The notes under the pieces are model-generated. The model did no database searches. It was not told where the DNA came from and saw nothing but the letters and a program-made list of their open reading frames with translations. Source: JACQWX01 sp041662295 (GTDB lineage Bacteria; Elusimicrobiota; Elusimicrobia; UBA1565; UBA9628). Taken from it: DNA of 12,865 nucleotides. Made by a program: the position numbers and the translations under genes. The stretch lies in NCBI GenBank assembly GCA_041662295.1, contig JBAZSR010000104.1, forward strand, positions 1 through 12,865. The letters are read 5' to 3'. Below are positions 5,922 to 12,865 of the stretch, one piece after another (positions within the stretch are counted from its first letter, which is position 1; every line of letters starts with the position of its first letter).

Positions 5922-6992
5922 GTGACAAGGCTCCTTTCCACCGCCCGGCTTCTCAAGACCCTGCTGGCCTCCAACTTCGGCCGGCCAGGGACTCCGCTTA
6001 AGCTCTCCTTCGCGGTCACCTACCGCTGCAACCTGTCTTGCTCCATGTGCCGCATCTGGGCCAAACCTCCCTTGCCCGAGCTCACCCTGCCCGAGATCCG
6101 GCGGTTCTTCAGCGCCGCAACCGGCCCTTCCTGGGTCGGGATCACGGGGGGCGAGCCCTTCCTGCGCGATGACCTTCCCGGGGTCGTGGAGGCCGTGCTC
6201 GACGGCTGCCGCGGTCTGCGCGCCCTGCATTTTGCCACCAACGGCACCCTCCGCGAACGGATCCGTCCCGTGGTGGAGCTCATCCGGCGCCGGGCGCCCG
6301 AGGTCGAGACCGTCTTCACCGTGAGCATCGACGGGCCGCCGGACCTGCACGACCGCATCCGGGGCAGGGCCGGGGTCTGGGAGGCCGCGGTCGAGACCTT
6401 CACGATGCTCAAGCGGATGCCTGGGGTCAAGGCCCAGGTGGGGTTCACCCTGTCCCGGGACAACGTGGGCCGGTTCCGCGAGACCTTCGCGGCGCTCAAA
6501 ATGGCGTGGCCGGCGCTGGTCTTCGACGACATCAACGTCAACGTGTTTCAGCGCTCCGGGTTCTACTATGACAACCTCGACCTCCCCGCCCCTGACACGG
6601 AGCTGCTGCTCGACGAGGTCCGCGGCATCCTGGCCATGGACCAGGAGGGTTGGAGCGTCAACAACTTCCTGAGGAGGAGCTACCTCTCCCGGGTCCCGGA
6701 GTTCCTCTCGACCCGCCGCTGTCCCCTCCCCTGCCAGGCCCTGTCGTCCACCTGCTTCCTCGACCCGTACGGCGACCTCTACCCCTGCGCGGTCTTCCAG
6801 AAGAGGCTCGTCAACGTCCGGGACATGACAGGGGACCTCGCCGCTCTCTGGCGGTCCGAGCCGGCCCAGGCCCTCGCCCGTGAGTGCCGGGACCTGCGCT
6901 GCCCCTCCTGCTGGAGCCCGTGCGACGCTTTCAGCGCCATCGGCGGCTCCCTGCCCAGGGTCCTGAAAGACTCCGTCCTGGGGGCGGCGTGA
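5922..6992 (+). CDS. Radical SAM protein with SPASM-like C-terminal cysteines
   Basis: Predicted [4Fe-4S]/S-adenosylmethionine radical enzyme; substrate unknown. In the 356-aa product the cluster motif is C36-x3-C40-x2-C43, followed by the SAM-binding TGGEP at 75-79. The C-terminal region carries C267, C271, C278 and C289, where C271-x12-G-x4-C289 fits the first SPASM element. It then carries C322, C327, C330 and C334, spaced x4, x2, x3 rather than the usual x2, x5, x3. An auxiliary iron-sulfur cluster is therefore likely, in a variant form. The GTG at 5922 is the only start that keeps the whole domain and sits just after the promoter. The stop overlaps the next start as GTGA. SPASM enzymes often modify peptides, but no precursor peptide gene is seen. 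Neighbours instead point to a lipid, headgroup or sugar substrate. Confidence 0.87.
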   Translation: MTRLLSTARLLKTLLASNFGRPGTPLKLSFAVTYRCNLSCSMCRIWAKPPLPELTLPEIRRFFSAATGPSWVGITGGEPFLRDDLPGVVEAVLDGCRGLRALHFATNGTLRERIRPVVELIRRRAPEVETVFTVSIDGPPDLHDRIRGRAGVWEAAVETFTMLKRMPGVKAQVGFTLSRDNVGRFRETFAALKMAWPALVFDDINVNVFQRSGFYYDNLDLPAPDTELLLDEVRGILAMDQEGWSVNNFLRRSYLSRVPEFLSTRRCPLPCQALSSTCFLDPYGDLYPCAVFQKRLVNVRDMTGDLAALWRSEPAQALARECRDLRCPSCWSPCDAFSAIGGSLPRVLKDSVLGAA

Positions 6993-7660
6993 AATCCCTA
7001 GCCGCGAGGAACCTCGCGAACATCATCGTGCTCGGCCGGATCCTCCTCGTGTTCGTGGTGGTGTGGCTCTGGAGCGCTGGGTCGGAGCCCCTCCGCGGGG
7101 CCGGGGTCCTGGTCCTGGTCCTCGCGTTCCTGCTCGACGGCCTCGACGGGTGGGTGGCGCGCAGGATGGGGTCGGCCTCTCGTCTCGGCGGGTTGATGGA
7201 CACCATGGGCGACCGGATCACGGAGAACGTCCTGCTGGTCTTCCTGGCGTATCAGCGCCTCATCCCTCTCTTCGTGCCCCTGGTCTTCATCTCCAGGAGC
7301 TTCGCCGCGGATCTGATCCGCCACCTCAACGACGCGGCAGGGGAGAGCACCTTCTCGATCAACCGGTCTTGGCTTGGCCGCTGGCTCGTGGCGTCCACGG
7401 CTTCGCGCGTCCTCTACCTCGGATCGAAGATGGCGCTCTTCTTCTTCGCCGGCGCCTTCTGGGTCGGGGAGGTCCACCCCGGCTCGGACCCCTTCGGCGA
7501 CCGGACGCATGACTGGCGGATCCTCCTGGCGGGCCTCTCCGTGGTCCTGGCCGTCTTCAACCTGCTGAGGTTCGGCCTTCTGGTCTGGGACAGCAGGCAA
7601 GTCCTCGCCGCGGCGATGAGCTCGGCGTCCGGGGCGCCGGAGCCGGGGTCCCCTTCGTGA
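6989..7660 (+). CDS. CDP-alcohol phosphatidyltransferase family protein
   Basis: Membrane enzyme that transfers a phosphoalcohol from a CDP-alcohol to an acceptor alcohol, as in phospholipid synthesis. The complete signature D-x2-D-G-x2-A-R-x8-G-x3-D-x3-D is present at D50, D53, G54, A57, R58, G67, D71 and D75 of the 223-aa product. Several hydrophobic segments flank it. The GTG at 6989 overlaps the preceding TGA as GTGA and has GGGGG a few bases before it, so translation is coupled. This start removes an upstream extension that would overlap the radical SAM gene by about 100 bases. Sequence alone does not show whether the product is phosphatidylglycerol phosphate, phosphatidylinositol phosphate or another lipid. 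The adjoining lipid-kinase-like and glycosyltransferase genes suggest a specialised membrane lipid rather than a bulk phospholipid. Confidence 0.9.
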   Translation: MKSLAARNLANIIVLGRILLVFVVVWLWSAGSEPLRGAGVLVLVLAFLLDGLDGWVARRMGSASRLGGLMDTMGDRITENVLLVFLAYQRLIPLFVPLVFISRSFAADLIRHLNDAAGESTFSINRSWLGRWLVASTASRVLYLGSKMALFFFAGAFWVGEVHPGSDPFGDRTHDWRILLAGLSVVLAVFNLLRFGLLVWDSRQVLAAAMSSASGAPEPGSPS

Positions 7661-9444
7661 CGAAGGAGCGGCGGGACGAGGCGCTGGCCCTGCTCGGCCT
7701 CGCGGCCTGCCTTCTCTTCCTCCTGGCCCGGACCTGGCTCAAGTGGGGCGACCTCGTCATCGACACGGGCCGCGAGCTTTGCGTCCCGCTGGAACTCCTC
7801 AAGGGCCGGGTCCTCTACCGCGACGTCTTCTACCTCTACGGCCCCCTCTCCCCCTACCTCAACGCCGGAGCTATGGCCGTCTTCGGCCGGAACGTCGGAG
7901 CCTTGGTCCTCAGCGGGGTGGTCTCGACCGCGGCCATCGCCTGGCTTCTCTTTCGGATCTGCCGCTTCTTCCTCGGGCCGTGGCCGTCGTTCCTGTGCGG
8001 CGCGACCTACCTTGCGGTGCTTTCGTTCGCGCACTACGAACCTCCAGGCATCTTCACCCATGTCCTCCCCTACTCCTTCCCGTCCGTGCACGGGACGGCA
8101 CTGTCCCTCGGCGCGGTCTACGGAGCCATGCTCTGGGTCAGGGACGGTTCCATGCGCTCCCTGGCCGCGGCCGCAGGGTGCTCGTTCTTGGCCCTGCTCG
8201 CGCGGCCGGAGATGGGGCTCATGGCCCTGGTTGCCATGGCTGTGGGCATGGTTGGCCAGACGCGCGCGAAGGACGCGGCCTTGGCTGCCGGCAAGCGTCC
8301 CGGCGTCCTTGGGTGGACCCTGGGGCCTGCCCTGGCCGCGGGCTCCGTGTACGCGGGCTTCTGGTGGCTCGGCCGGGCCGCGGTGGCGGACAGCGGACTC
8401 TTCGGGATCTGGGCCGCCAACTTCGACCCTGGCCGGACCATGACGGGCTGGGTCTTCGGCAGCGTCGGCCTGGCCGCGAACCTCAAGCTGATGGGAGGGA
8501 GCTTCCTTCTGCACCTGCTGGTCTTGGGGACCCTGGCCCTGGGGAGCGTCAAGGCCGCTGACAGCCTGGCGGCCGGGCGCGAGGCAGCCGCCATCGCGGC
8601 CGGGGTCGTGACCCTGGCGCTGACGGCGCTCTTCGCCACCCGCGGAGCCCTTTTCGACGTCCAATACAGGATCGTGCCGTTCGTTTGCGCGGGCCTGGCG
8701 GCCGCGGCGTGGGGACGCCTGCGCCGGGAGGAGGGCGGCCGCTCCGACGTCTTGGTCCTGACCCTGGCGGCCTTCGCCCTGCTCTTCTGCGGCAGGATGC
8801 TCCTCAACGTACGACCGGGGCACTATGGCTCGCACTTGCTCGTGCCCGGGCTCGCCTTCTACTTCGTGGCGCTCTTCGGGGCCGTGCCGGCCCTCCTGCC
8901 CGAGTCGAGCCGGAGGTTCTTCGGCTGGGGCCTGGGGGTCTTCGCGGCCGCGTCCTTGGCGTCCTACTTCCATGTCTCGGACTTCTACTACCGTCTGCGG
9001 GTCCTCAGGATCGACTCCCCCCGCGGCAGCATGAAGGTGTTCAACGACGACCGCGGCCGCTGGAACCGGGAATTCATCGAGCACCTTCGCCGATACGCTG
9101 CTCCCGGGGACACGCTGGCGGTCTTCCCGGAGGGCCTGGGGATCAACTTCTTCTCAGGCCTTCCCAACCCTCTCTACCACTCCTCCTATCTGCCCGTGGA
9201 TTTGGCCCGGCCAGGCGTGGAGGAGGCCGTGGTCGAGGGCCTCGGAAAGCGCCGGGTGGTCTGGGCCGCGGTGGTCCAGCGGCCCAGCGGGGAATACGGG
9301 GCGAAGTTCTTCGGCGGGGACTACGGACTCCTCATCCGGGACCGTCTGCTCGAGGACTATGAGCCCGTGGCGGGCTTTGGGCCGCCCCCGTTCGCCACCC
9401 CGGGCTACGGCATCGCCGTGTTCCGGCGCAAGCACGGGCGTTGA
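7657..9444 (+). CDS. GT-C-type multi-pass membrane glycosyltransferase
   Basis: Probable polyprenyl-phosphate-sugar-dependent glycosyltransferase acting on the outer face of the cytoplasmic membrane. The 595-aa product begins with a hydrophobic segment (about 10-24). An acidic loop follows: VIDTGRE with D36, then LLKGRVLYRDVFYLYGPL. This is the typical first-loop pattern of the PMT/GT39-like GT-C families, where an Asp is catalytic. Many hydrophobic segments follow to about residue 445. A soluble tail (about 450-595) contains the FPEGLGINFFSGLPNP stretch common in these proteins. The GTG at 7657 overlaps the preceding stop as GTGA. It is the last gene of the operon; a short inverted repeat (ACGGG/CCCGT, 9434-9449) spans its stop but is too weak to call a terminator. 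The sugar donor and acceptor are unknown; the neighbours suggest a lipid acceptor. Confidence 0.8.
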   Translation: MTKERRDEALALLGLAACLLFLLARTWLKWGDLVIDTGRELCVPLELLKGRVLYRDVFYLYGPLSPYLNAGAMAVFGRNVGALVLSGVVSTAAIAWLLFRICRFFLGPWPSFLCGATYLAVLSFAHYEPPGIFTHVLPYSFPSVHGTALSLGAVYGAMLWVRDGSMRSLAAAAGCSFLALLARPEMGLMALVAMAVGMVGQTRAKDAALAAGKRPGVLGWTLGPALAAGSVYAGFWWLGRAAVADSGLFGIWAANFDPGRTMTGWVFGSVGLAANLKLMGGSFLLHLLVLGTLALGSVKAADSLAAGREAAAIAAGVVTLALTALFATRGALFDVQYRIVPFVCAGLAAAAWGRLRREEGGRSDVLVLTLAAFALLFCGRMLLNVRPGHYGSHLLVPGLAFYFVALFGAVPALLPESSRRFFGWGLGVFAAASLASYFHVSDFYYRLRVLRIDSPRGSMKVFNDDRGRWNREFIEHLRRYAAPGDTLAVFPEGLGINFFSGLPNPLYHSSYLPVDLARPGVEEAVVEGLGKRRVVWAAVVQRPSGEYGAKFFGGDYGLLIRDRLLEDYEPVAGFGPPPFATPGYGIAVFRRKHGR

Positions 9445-9454
9445 CCCGTTGGCA

Positions 9455-9483
9455 TTGACGTTGCGTAGGTAAAGAGTTAACGT
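9455..9483 (+). promoter_or_regulatory. Weak candidate promoter of gdhA
   Basis: TTGACG at 9455-9460 is close to the -35 consensus. A 17-bp spacer leads to TAACGT at 9478-9483, which matches the -10 at only three positions. The start site would fall near 9490, inside the leader hairpin. The surrounding bases hold several GTTG-type half-sites that could bind a regulator, but no regulator can be named. Confidence 0.3.
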
Positions 9484-9499
9484 TGGGTTGAGCCAACGT
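9480..9499 (+). repeat. Inverted repeat in the gdhA leader
   Basis: ACGTTGG at 9480-9486 and CCAACGT at 9493-9499 form a perfect 7-bp stem with a 6-base loop. It lies 25 bases before the gdhA start and does not cover the ribosome site. It may be an operator or an RNA hairpin in the leader. Confidence 0.4.
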
Positions 9500-9514
9500 C
9501 GCCATCATCTCTCG

Positions 9515-9520
9515 AGGAGG
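9515..9520 (+). promoter_or_regulatory. Strong Shine-Dalgarno of gdhA
   Basis: AGGAGG lies four bases before the ATG at 9525. It is the only full-consensus ribosome site before a large gene in this window and supports the chosen start. It contrasts with neighbouring genes that lack a Shine-Dalgarno. Confidence 0.75.
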
Positions 9521-9524
9521 TCTT

Positions 9525-10904
9525 ATGCGGGAAGCAGCGGTCAAGCCGAAAGCCGAGCATGCGGATCCCTTTGTCGCGCAGGTCATGAAGGATGTGACCG
9601 CGAAGAACCCAGGGGAGAAGGAGTTCCATCAGGCGGTCCAGGAGGTCGTGGAGACCCTCGTCCCGGTCCTCCATCGGCACCCCGAGTACCGGAAGGCCAA
9701 GATCGTGGAGCGTCTCGTCGAGCCCGAGCGGGTCATCATGTTCCGCGTGCCGTGGACGGACGACAAGGGCGAGATCCACATCAACAGGGGCTTTCGCGTC
9801 CAGTTCAACAGCGCTATCGGGCCTTACAAGGGAGGTCTGCGCTTCCACCCCTCCGTGAACCTGAGCATCCTCAAGTTCCTCGGCTTCGAGCAGATCTTCA
9901 AGAACTCCCTGACCACGCTCCCCATGGGCGGCGGCAAGGGCGGATCCGACTTCGACCCCAAGGGCAAGAGCGACGCCGAGGTCATGCGCTTCTGCCAGAG
10001 CTTCATGACAGAACTCTCCCGCCACATCGGCGCGGACTTGGACGTCCCGGCCGGCGACATCGGCGTGGGCGGCCGCGAGATCGGCTACCTCTTCGGGCAG
10101 TACAAGCGCCTGCGCAACGAGTTCACCGGGGTCCTGACCGGAAAGGGCCTCAACTGGGGCGGCTCGCTCGTCCGGCCCGAGGCCACGGGCTTCGGCGTGG
10201 TCTACTTCTGCGAGGAACAGCTCAAGACCAAGGGCCAGGGCATGAAGGGCAAGACCGTGGCGGTCTCGGGCTTCGGCAACGTGGCCTGGGGCGCTGTCAT
10301 CAAGGTCAACGACCTCGGCGGCAAGGTGGTCACTCTCTCCGGCCCGGACGGCTTCATCTACGACAAGGACGGGATCCAGGGAGAGAAGGTGGAGTTCATG
10401 CTGAAGCTCCGCTCCTCCGGCCAGGACGTCGTGGCCCCCTACGCCGAGAAGTTCAAGGGCTCCGAGTTCCACGCCGGCAAGCGCCCTTGGGGCGTGAAGG
10501 TCGACGTGGCCCTGCCCTGCGCCACCCAGAACGAGCTCAACGAGAGCGACGCCAAGGAGCTGCTCAAGAACGGCTGCGTCTGCCTGACCGAGGGCGCGAA
10601 CATGCCCTGCACGCCGGAGGCGGTCGCCGCGTTCCAAGCGGCCAAGGTCCTCTTCGCGCCCGGCAAGGCGTCCAACGCCGGCGGCGTGGCGACCTCGGGC
10701 CTGGAGATGTCGCAGAACTCCATGCGCATGAGCTGGAGCCGTTCGGAGGTCGACAAGCACCTCCACGGCATCATGGTCAGCATCCACAACTCGTGCGTGA
10801 CCGTGGCCAAGGACTTCGGCGATCCCGGCAACTACGTCATGGGCGCCAACATCGCGGGCTTCCTCAAGGTCGCCAACGCGATGATGGACCAGGGGCTCGT
10901 CTAG
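9525..10904 (+). CDS. gdhA: NADP-type glutamate dehydrogenase
   Basis: Cytosolic enzyme that aminates 2-oxoglutarate with ammonium and a nicotinamide cofactor to make L-glutamate, the entry point of nitrogen assimilation. The 459-aa length is normal for the hexameric short form. The glutamate-binding block PYKGGLRFHP (100-109) and the catalytic lysine in LPMGGGKGG (K128) are present, as is DVPAGDIGVGG with catalytic D168. The Rossmann loop GFGNVA is at 249-254. Long stretches match E. coli GdhA from memory, including VNLSILKFLGFEQ and KGGSDFDPKGKS. This points to the NADP(H)-preferring biosynthetic class, though cofactor preference is inferred. It has its own ribosome site and leader and is transcribed apart from the preceding lipid operon. 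A strong hairpin follows, then a gene in the same reading frame. Confidence 0.97.
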   Translation: MREAAVKPKAEHADPFVAQVMKDVTAKNPGEKEFHQAVQEVVETLVPVLHRHPEYRKAKIVERLVEPERVIMFRVPWTDDKGEIHINRGFRVQFNSAIGPYKGGLRFHPSVNLSILKFLGFEQIFKNSLTTLPMGGGKGGSDFDPKGKSDAEVMRFCQSFMTELSRHIGADLDVPAGDIGVGGREIGYLFGQYKRLRNEFTGVLTGKGLNWGGSLVRPEATGFGVVYFCEEQLKTKGQGMKGKTVAVSGFGNVAWGAVIKVNDLGGKVVTLSGPDGFIYDKDGIQGEKVEFMLKLRSSGQDVVAPYAEKFKGSEFHAGKRPWGVKVDVALPCATQNELNESDAKELLKNGCVCLTEGANMPCTPEAVAAFQAAKVLFAPGKASNAGGVATSGLEMSQNSMRMSWSRSEVDKHLHGIMVSIHNSCVTVAKDFGDPGNYVMGANIAGFLKVANAMMDQGLV

Positions 10905-10918
10905 CCCCCACGGCGGCG

Positions 10919-10950
10919 AGACGGCGGCGGGCGCAAGCCCGCCGCCGTCT
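10919..10950 (+). terminator. Perfect 14-bp hairpin with GCAA tetraloop
   Basis: AGACGGCGGCGGGC (10919-10932) pairs with GCCCGCCGCCGTCT (10937-10950) around GCAA, a stable GNRA tetraloop. It lies 14 bases after the gdhA stop and ends 11 bases before the next start. The downstream bases are not T-rich, so intrinsic termination would be weak. Alternatives are a partial terminator, a 3' stabiliser for gdhA mRNA, or a control element for the next gene. Confidence 0.55.
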
Positions 10951-10961
10951 GTCTCCCGCGC

Positions 10962-12865
10962 ATGAGCGACTCCTCCCCCTCCCTCCCCTCCGTCGGCGCC
11001 TACGACATCCAGTTCGGCGGCTTCGACAAGCTCATGCCCTTCCGCGTCCGGGAGGTCCTCCTCGTCGCGGCGCCCTACGACTCCTTCCTCCTCGCCGACG
11101 ACGACGCCCTGACCGAGCTCGTCTTCAGCGAGTACCTGGACCTCAACCTCCGCTACGCCCCCCGGGTGACCCGGGTGACCACGCCGGCCGAGGCCCTCGA
11201 GAGCATCGCCAGGGAGAAGTTCGACCTCATCATCGTCATGGGCTCGGTCGGGAACCTCGACCTCGCGGGCTTCTCGAAGTGCGTCCGGTCCGTCCGGGAT
11301 GACCTGCCGCTCGTCCTGCTCTGCTTCAACATGATGGACGTGGCCCAGCTCTCGGACGAGGACAGGGCCGCGGCGGACCGGGTCTTCGTCTGGCTCGGCG
11401 ACCCGCGCATCTTCATGTCCATCGTCAAGCTCGTGGAGGACGAGCGCAACATCGACCACGACATCTCCGTCGCCAACCTCCAGGCCATCATCGTGGTCGA
11501 GGACAACGTCCGCTTCTACTCGAGCTATCTGCCGGTCCTCTACGCCGAGCTCATGAAGCAGACCCAGCTCCTCATGGCCGAGGGCATCAACCTCTCGCAC
11601 AAGATGCTGCGCATGCGCGCGCGCCCCAAGATCCTCCTGGCCCACGACTACGAGTCGGCCTGGGTCCTCTTCGAGCGCTACCGGGGCAACCTCCTCGGCG
11701 TCATCACGGACGTCCAGTTCCGCCGCGGAGGAATCGACGACCCCAGGGCCGGGCTCATCCTGACTGAGCGGCTCAAGCAGGTCGTGCGCGACCTGCCGGT
11801 GCTGGTGCAGTCCTCGGACGAGGGCAAGGCCGGCCCGGCCGCGGCCGTGGGCGCCTCCTTCCTGCACAAGGCCTCCCGCCTAGCCATGAGGCAGCTCCAG
11901 GACTTCATCCTCGACTACTTCGGGTTCGGGGACTTCGTATTCCGCGACGCCGACGGCAAGGAGTACGGCCGCGCCGGGGACCTGCACGGCATGATCGGGG
12001 CGCTCAAGGCCGCCCCGGACGCGTCGCTGGAGTTCCACGCCAGCCGCAACCATTTCTCCAAGTGGCTCATGGCCCGCACCGAGTTCGAGATCGCCTACCG
12101 CATCCGGCCGCGCAAGGTCGCGGAATTCAAGAACATCGGCGAGCTGCGCCGCTTCCTCATCGAGACCATCCACCAGTTTCTGACCCGGACCCAGCTCGGG
12201 ACCATCATCCAGTTCGACGGCCGCTTCTTCGACGAGGAGAGCCCCTTCGTGAAGATCGGCAAGGGCTCCGTCGGGGGCAAGGCCCGGGGTCTGGCCTTCA
12301 TCAACTTCCTGCTCTCGAAGACCGACCTCGCGCGCCGCTTCGAGGGCGTGCGCGTCACGGTGCCGCACACCTCGGTGATCTCCACCGACGTCTTCGACTA
12401 TTTCCTGGAGCACAACGGCCTGACCTCCTTCGTTCGGGAGGAGCGCGACAACGCGGCCCTGGGCGAAGCCTTCGCGAAGGCGGAGCTCCCGGCCTACGTC
12501 ATGGATGACCTGCGCACCATGGTCGAGAAGATCCGGGGCCCGCTGGCTGTGCGCTCCTCGAGCCTGCTCGAGGACTCGCGGACCCAGCCCTTCGCCGGGG
12601 TCTACAAGACCTACATGCTCTCCAACGACGACCCCGACCCGGCGCTCCGGCTCGGGCAGCTCGCGCGGGCCGTCAAGCTCGTCTATGCCAGCACCTTCGC
12701 GGTCGAGGCGCGTTCGTTCCTGCGCTTCACCCCCCACCTCCCCGACGAGGAGAAGATGGCGGTGATCGTGCAGCACCTCGTGGGCCGGCCGCGGGCCTCG
12801 GGGAGCCGGTTCTACCCGGACTTCTCGGGGGTGGTCCAGTCCTACAACTACTACCCCCTCCCGCC
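10962..12865 (+). CDS. Receiver-fused PEP/pyruvate-binding (PPDK_N) protein, 3' end cut off
   Basis: The first 634 codons are present; the gene continues past the window. Three parts are seen. A receiver-like region (about 30-160) has no Asp at the expected phosphoacceptor place (FDLIIVMGSVG) and is probably degenerate. A second receiver (about 172-305) has an acidic pair E180/D181, a candidate phosphoacceptor D250 in VITDVQF, S284/S285 and K303, but an unusually long gap between first strand and phosphoacceptor. From about 430 comes the PEP-synthase/PPDK N-terminal ATP-grasp fold: GKGSVGGKARG (433-443) and VRSSSLLEDS (530-539) with FAGVY. PEP synthase-like enzymes interconvert pyruvate and PEP through a phosphohistidine. 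The swivelling His and PEP-binding domains, if present, lie beyond the window. The ATG at 10962 has no Shine-Dalgarno. Such fusions are, from memory, found in several phyla; the reaction is unproven. Confidence 0.85.
   Translation, partial: MSDSSPSLPSVGAYDIQFGGFDKLMPFRVREVLLVAAPYDSFLLADDDALTELVFSEYLDLNLRYAPRVTRVTTPAEALESIAREKFDLIIVMGSVGNLDLAGFSKCVRSVRDDLPLVLLCFNMMDVAQLSDEDRAAADRVFVWLGDPRIFMSIVKLVEDERNIDHDISVANLQAIIVVEDNVRFYSSYLPVLYAELMKQTQLLMAEGINLSHKMLRMRARPKILLAHDYESAWVLFERYRGNLLGVITDVQFRRGGIDDPRAGLILTERLKQVVRDLPVLVQSSDEGKAGPAAAVGASFLHKASRLAMRQLQDFILDYFGFGDFVFRDADGKEYGRAGDLHGMIGALKAAPDASLEFHASRNHFSKWLMARTEFEIAYRIRPRKVAEFKNIGELRRFLIETIHQFLTRTQLGTIIQFDGRFFDEESPFVKIGKGSVGGKARGLAFINFLLSKTDLARRFEGVRVTVPHTSVISTDVFDYFLEHNGLTSFVREERDNAALGEAFAKAELPAYVMDDLRTMVEKIRGPLAVRSSSLLEDSRTQPFAGVYKTYMLSNDDPDPALRLGQLARAVKLVYASTFAVEARSFLRFTPHLPDEEKMAVIVQHLVGRPRASGSRFYPDFSGVVQSYNYYPLP

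Noticed and set aside
5906..5998. ATG at 5906 as a start for a short plus-strand gene
   Set aside because: It overlaps the TATAAT promoter hexamer and would precede the expected transcript start. It encodes about 31 arginine/proline-rich codons out of frame with the radical SAM gene.
5922..6992. Reading the radical SAM/SPASM gene as a RiPP maturase
   Set aside because: No small precursor-like gene or peptide transporter lies nearby. The coupled neighbours are lipid and sugar enzymes, so the peptide reading is not supported here.
7414..9084. 556-codon open frame antisense to the glycosyltransferase gene
   Set aside because: Its translation is charged and low in complexity (runs of E, G, R, Q) with no family resemblance. 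It is a by-product of high GC at third codon positions on the coding strand, which carries a convincing membrane protein.
9477..11867. 796-codon minus-strand open frame across gdhA and the receiver fusion gene
   Set aside because: It covers an unmistakable gdhA on the other strand and reads as V/L/D/H-rich pseudo-sequence typical of antisense to GC-rich genes.
1..12865. CRISPR array, tRNA/rRNA gene, insertion sequence or phage element
   Set aside because: No regularly spaced direct repeats, no tRNA-like cloverleaf that I could find by eye, and no transposase, integrase or terminal inverted repeats. Small RNAs cannot be excluded without a covariance search.

Overview
The window is high-GC bacterial chromosomal DNA, densely packed and with no mobile element, CRISPR array or RNA gene that I can see. 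Nothing fixes the taxonomy. The best hint is the C-terminal tail of the protein at 1611-2711 (…INCTHTDMKG…), which resembles the pseudopilin-like proteins of Elusimicrobiota as I remember them. Elusimicrobiota or another deep-branching Gram-negative (two-membrane) phylum is therefore a tentative guess.

Layout: (1) 225-1583 (+) is a secreted alpha-amylase that looks strikingly like plant amylases (GH13_6 type). (2) Converging on it from the minus strand are two envelope proteins. One (2774-4555) is a 593-aa single-pass protein with eight cysteines in its exported part. The other (1611-2711) is a 366-aa protein with a pseudopilin-like globular domain but no prepilin helix. The 593-aa gene has the best promoter in the window and a 13-codon upstream ORF overlapping its start. 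(3) 4711-5876 (-) is a two-gene operon: a CTP-dependent lipid kinase-like membrane protein (dolichol/phytol kinase family), then a membrane-anchored thioredoxin-fold protein. (4) Divergent from it, across only 45 bp, is a tightly coupled plus-strand operon (5922-9444): a radical SAM/SPASM-like enzyme, a CDP-alcohol phosphatidyltransferase and a GT-C-type membrane glycosyltransferase. Each junction is a 4-bp GTGA overlap. (5) gdhA (9525-10904) has a hairpin leader and a strong Shine-Dalgarno. (6) After a perfect 14-bp GCAA-capped hairpin comes the first 634 codons of a large protein that joins receiver-like domains to a PEP-synthase/PPDK-type ATP-grasp domain. It runs off the window end.

How the genes may work together: regions 3 and 4 look like one membrane-lipid module controlled by a shared two-way promoter. 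A lipid alcohol would be phosphorylated, a CDP-alcohol headgroup chemistry and a lipid-linked sugar transfer would follow, and a radical SAM step would add an unknown modification. This is inference from families and adjacency. gdhA and the PEP/pyruvate enzyme suggest a central carbon-nitrogen node. Several genes (225, 2711, 5876) have a -10-like hexamer 6-7 nt before the start codon and no Shine-Dalgarno, which suggests leaderless transcripts.
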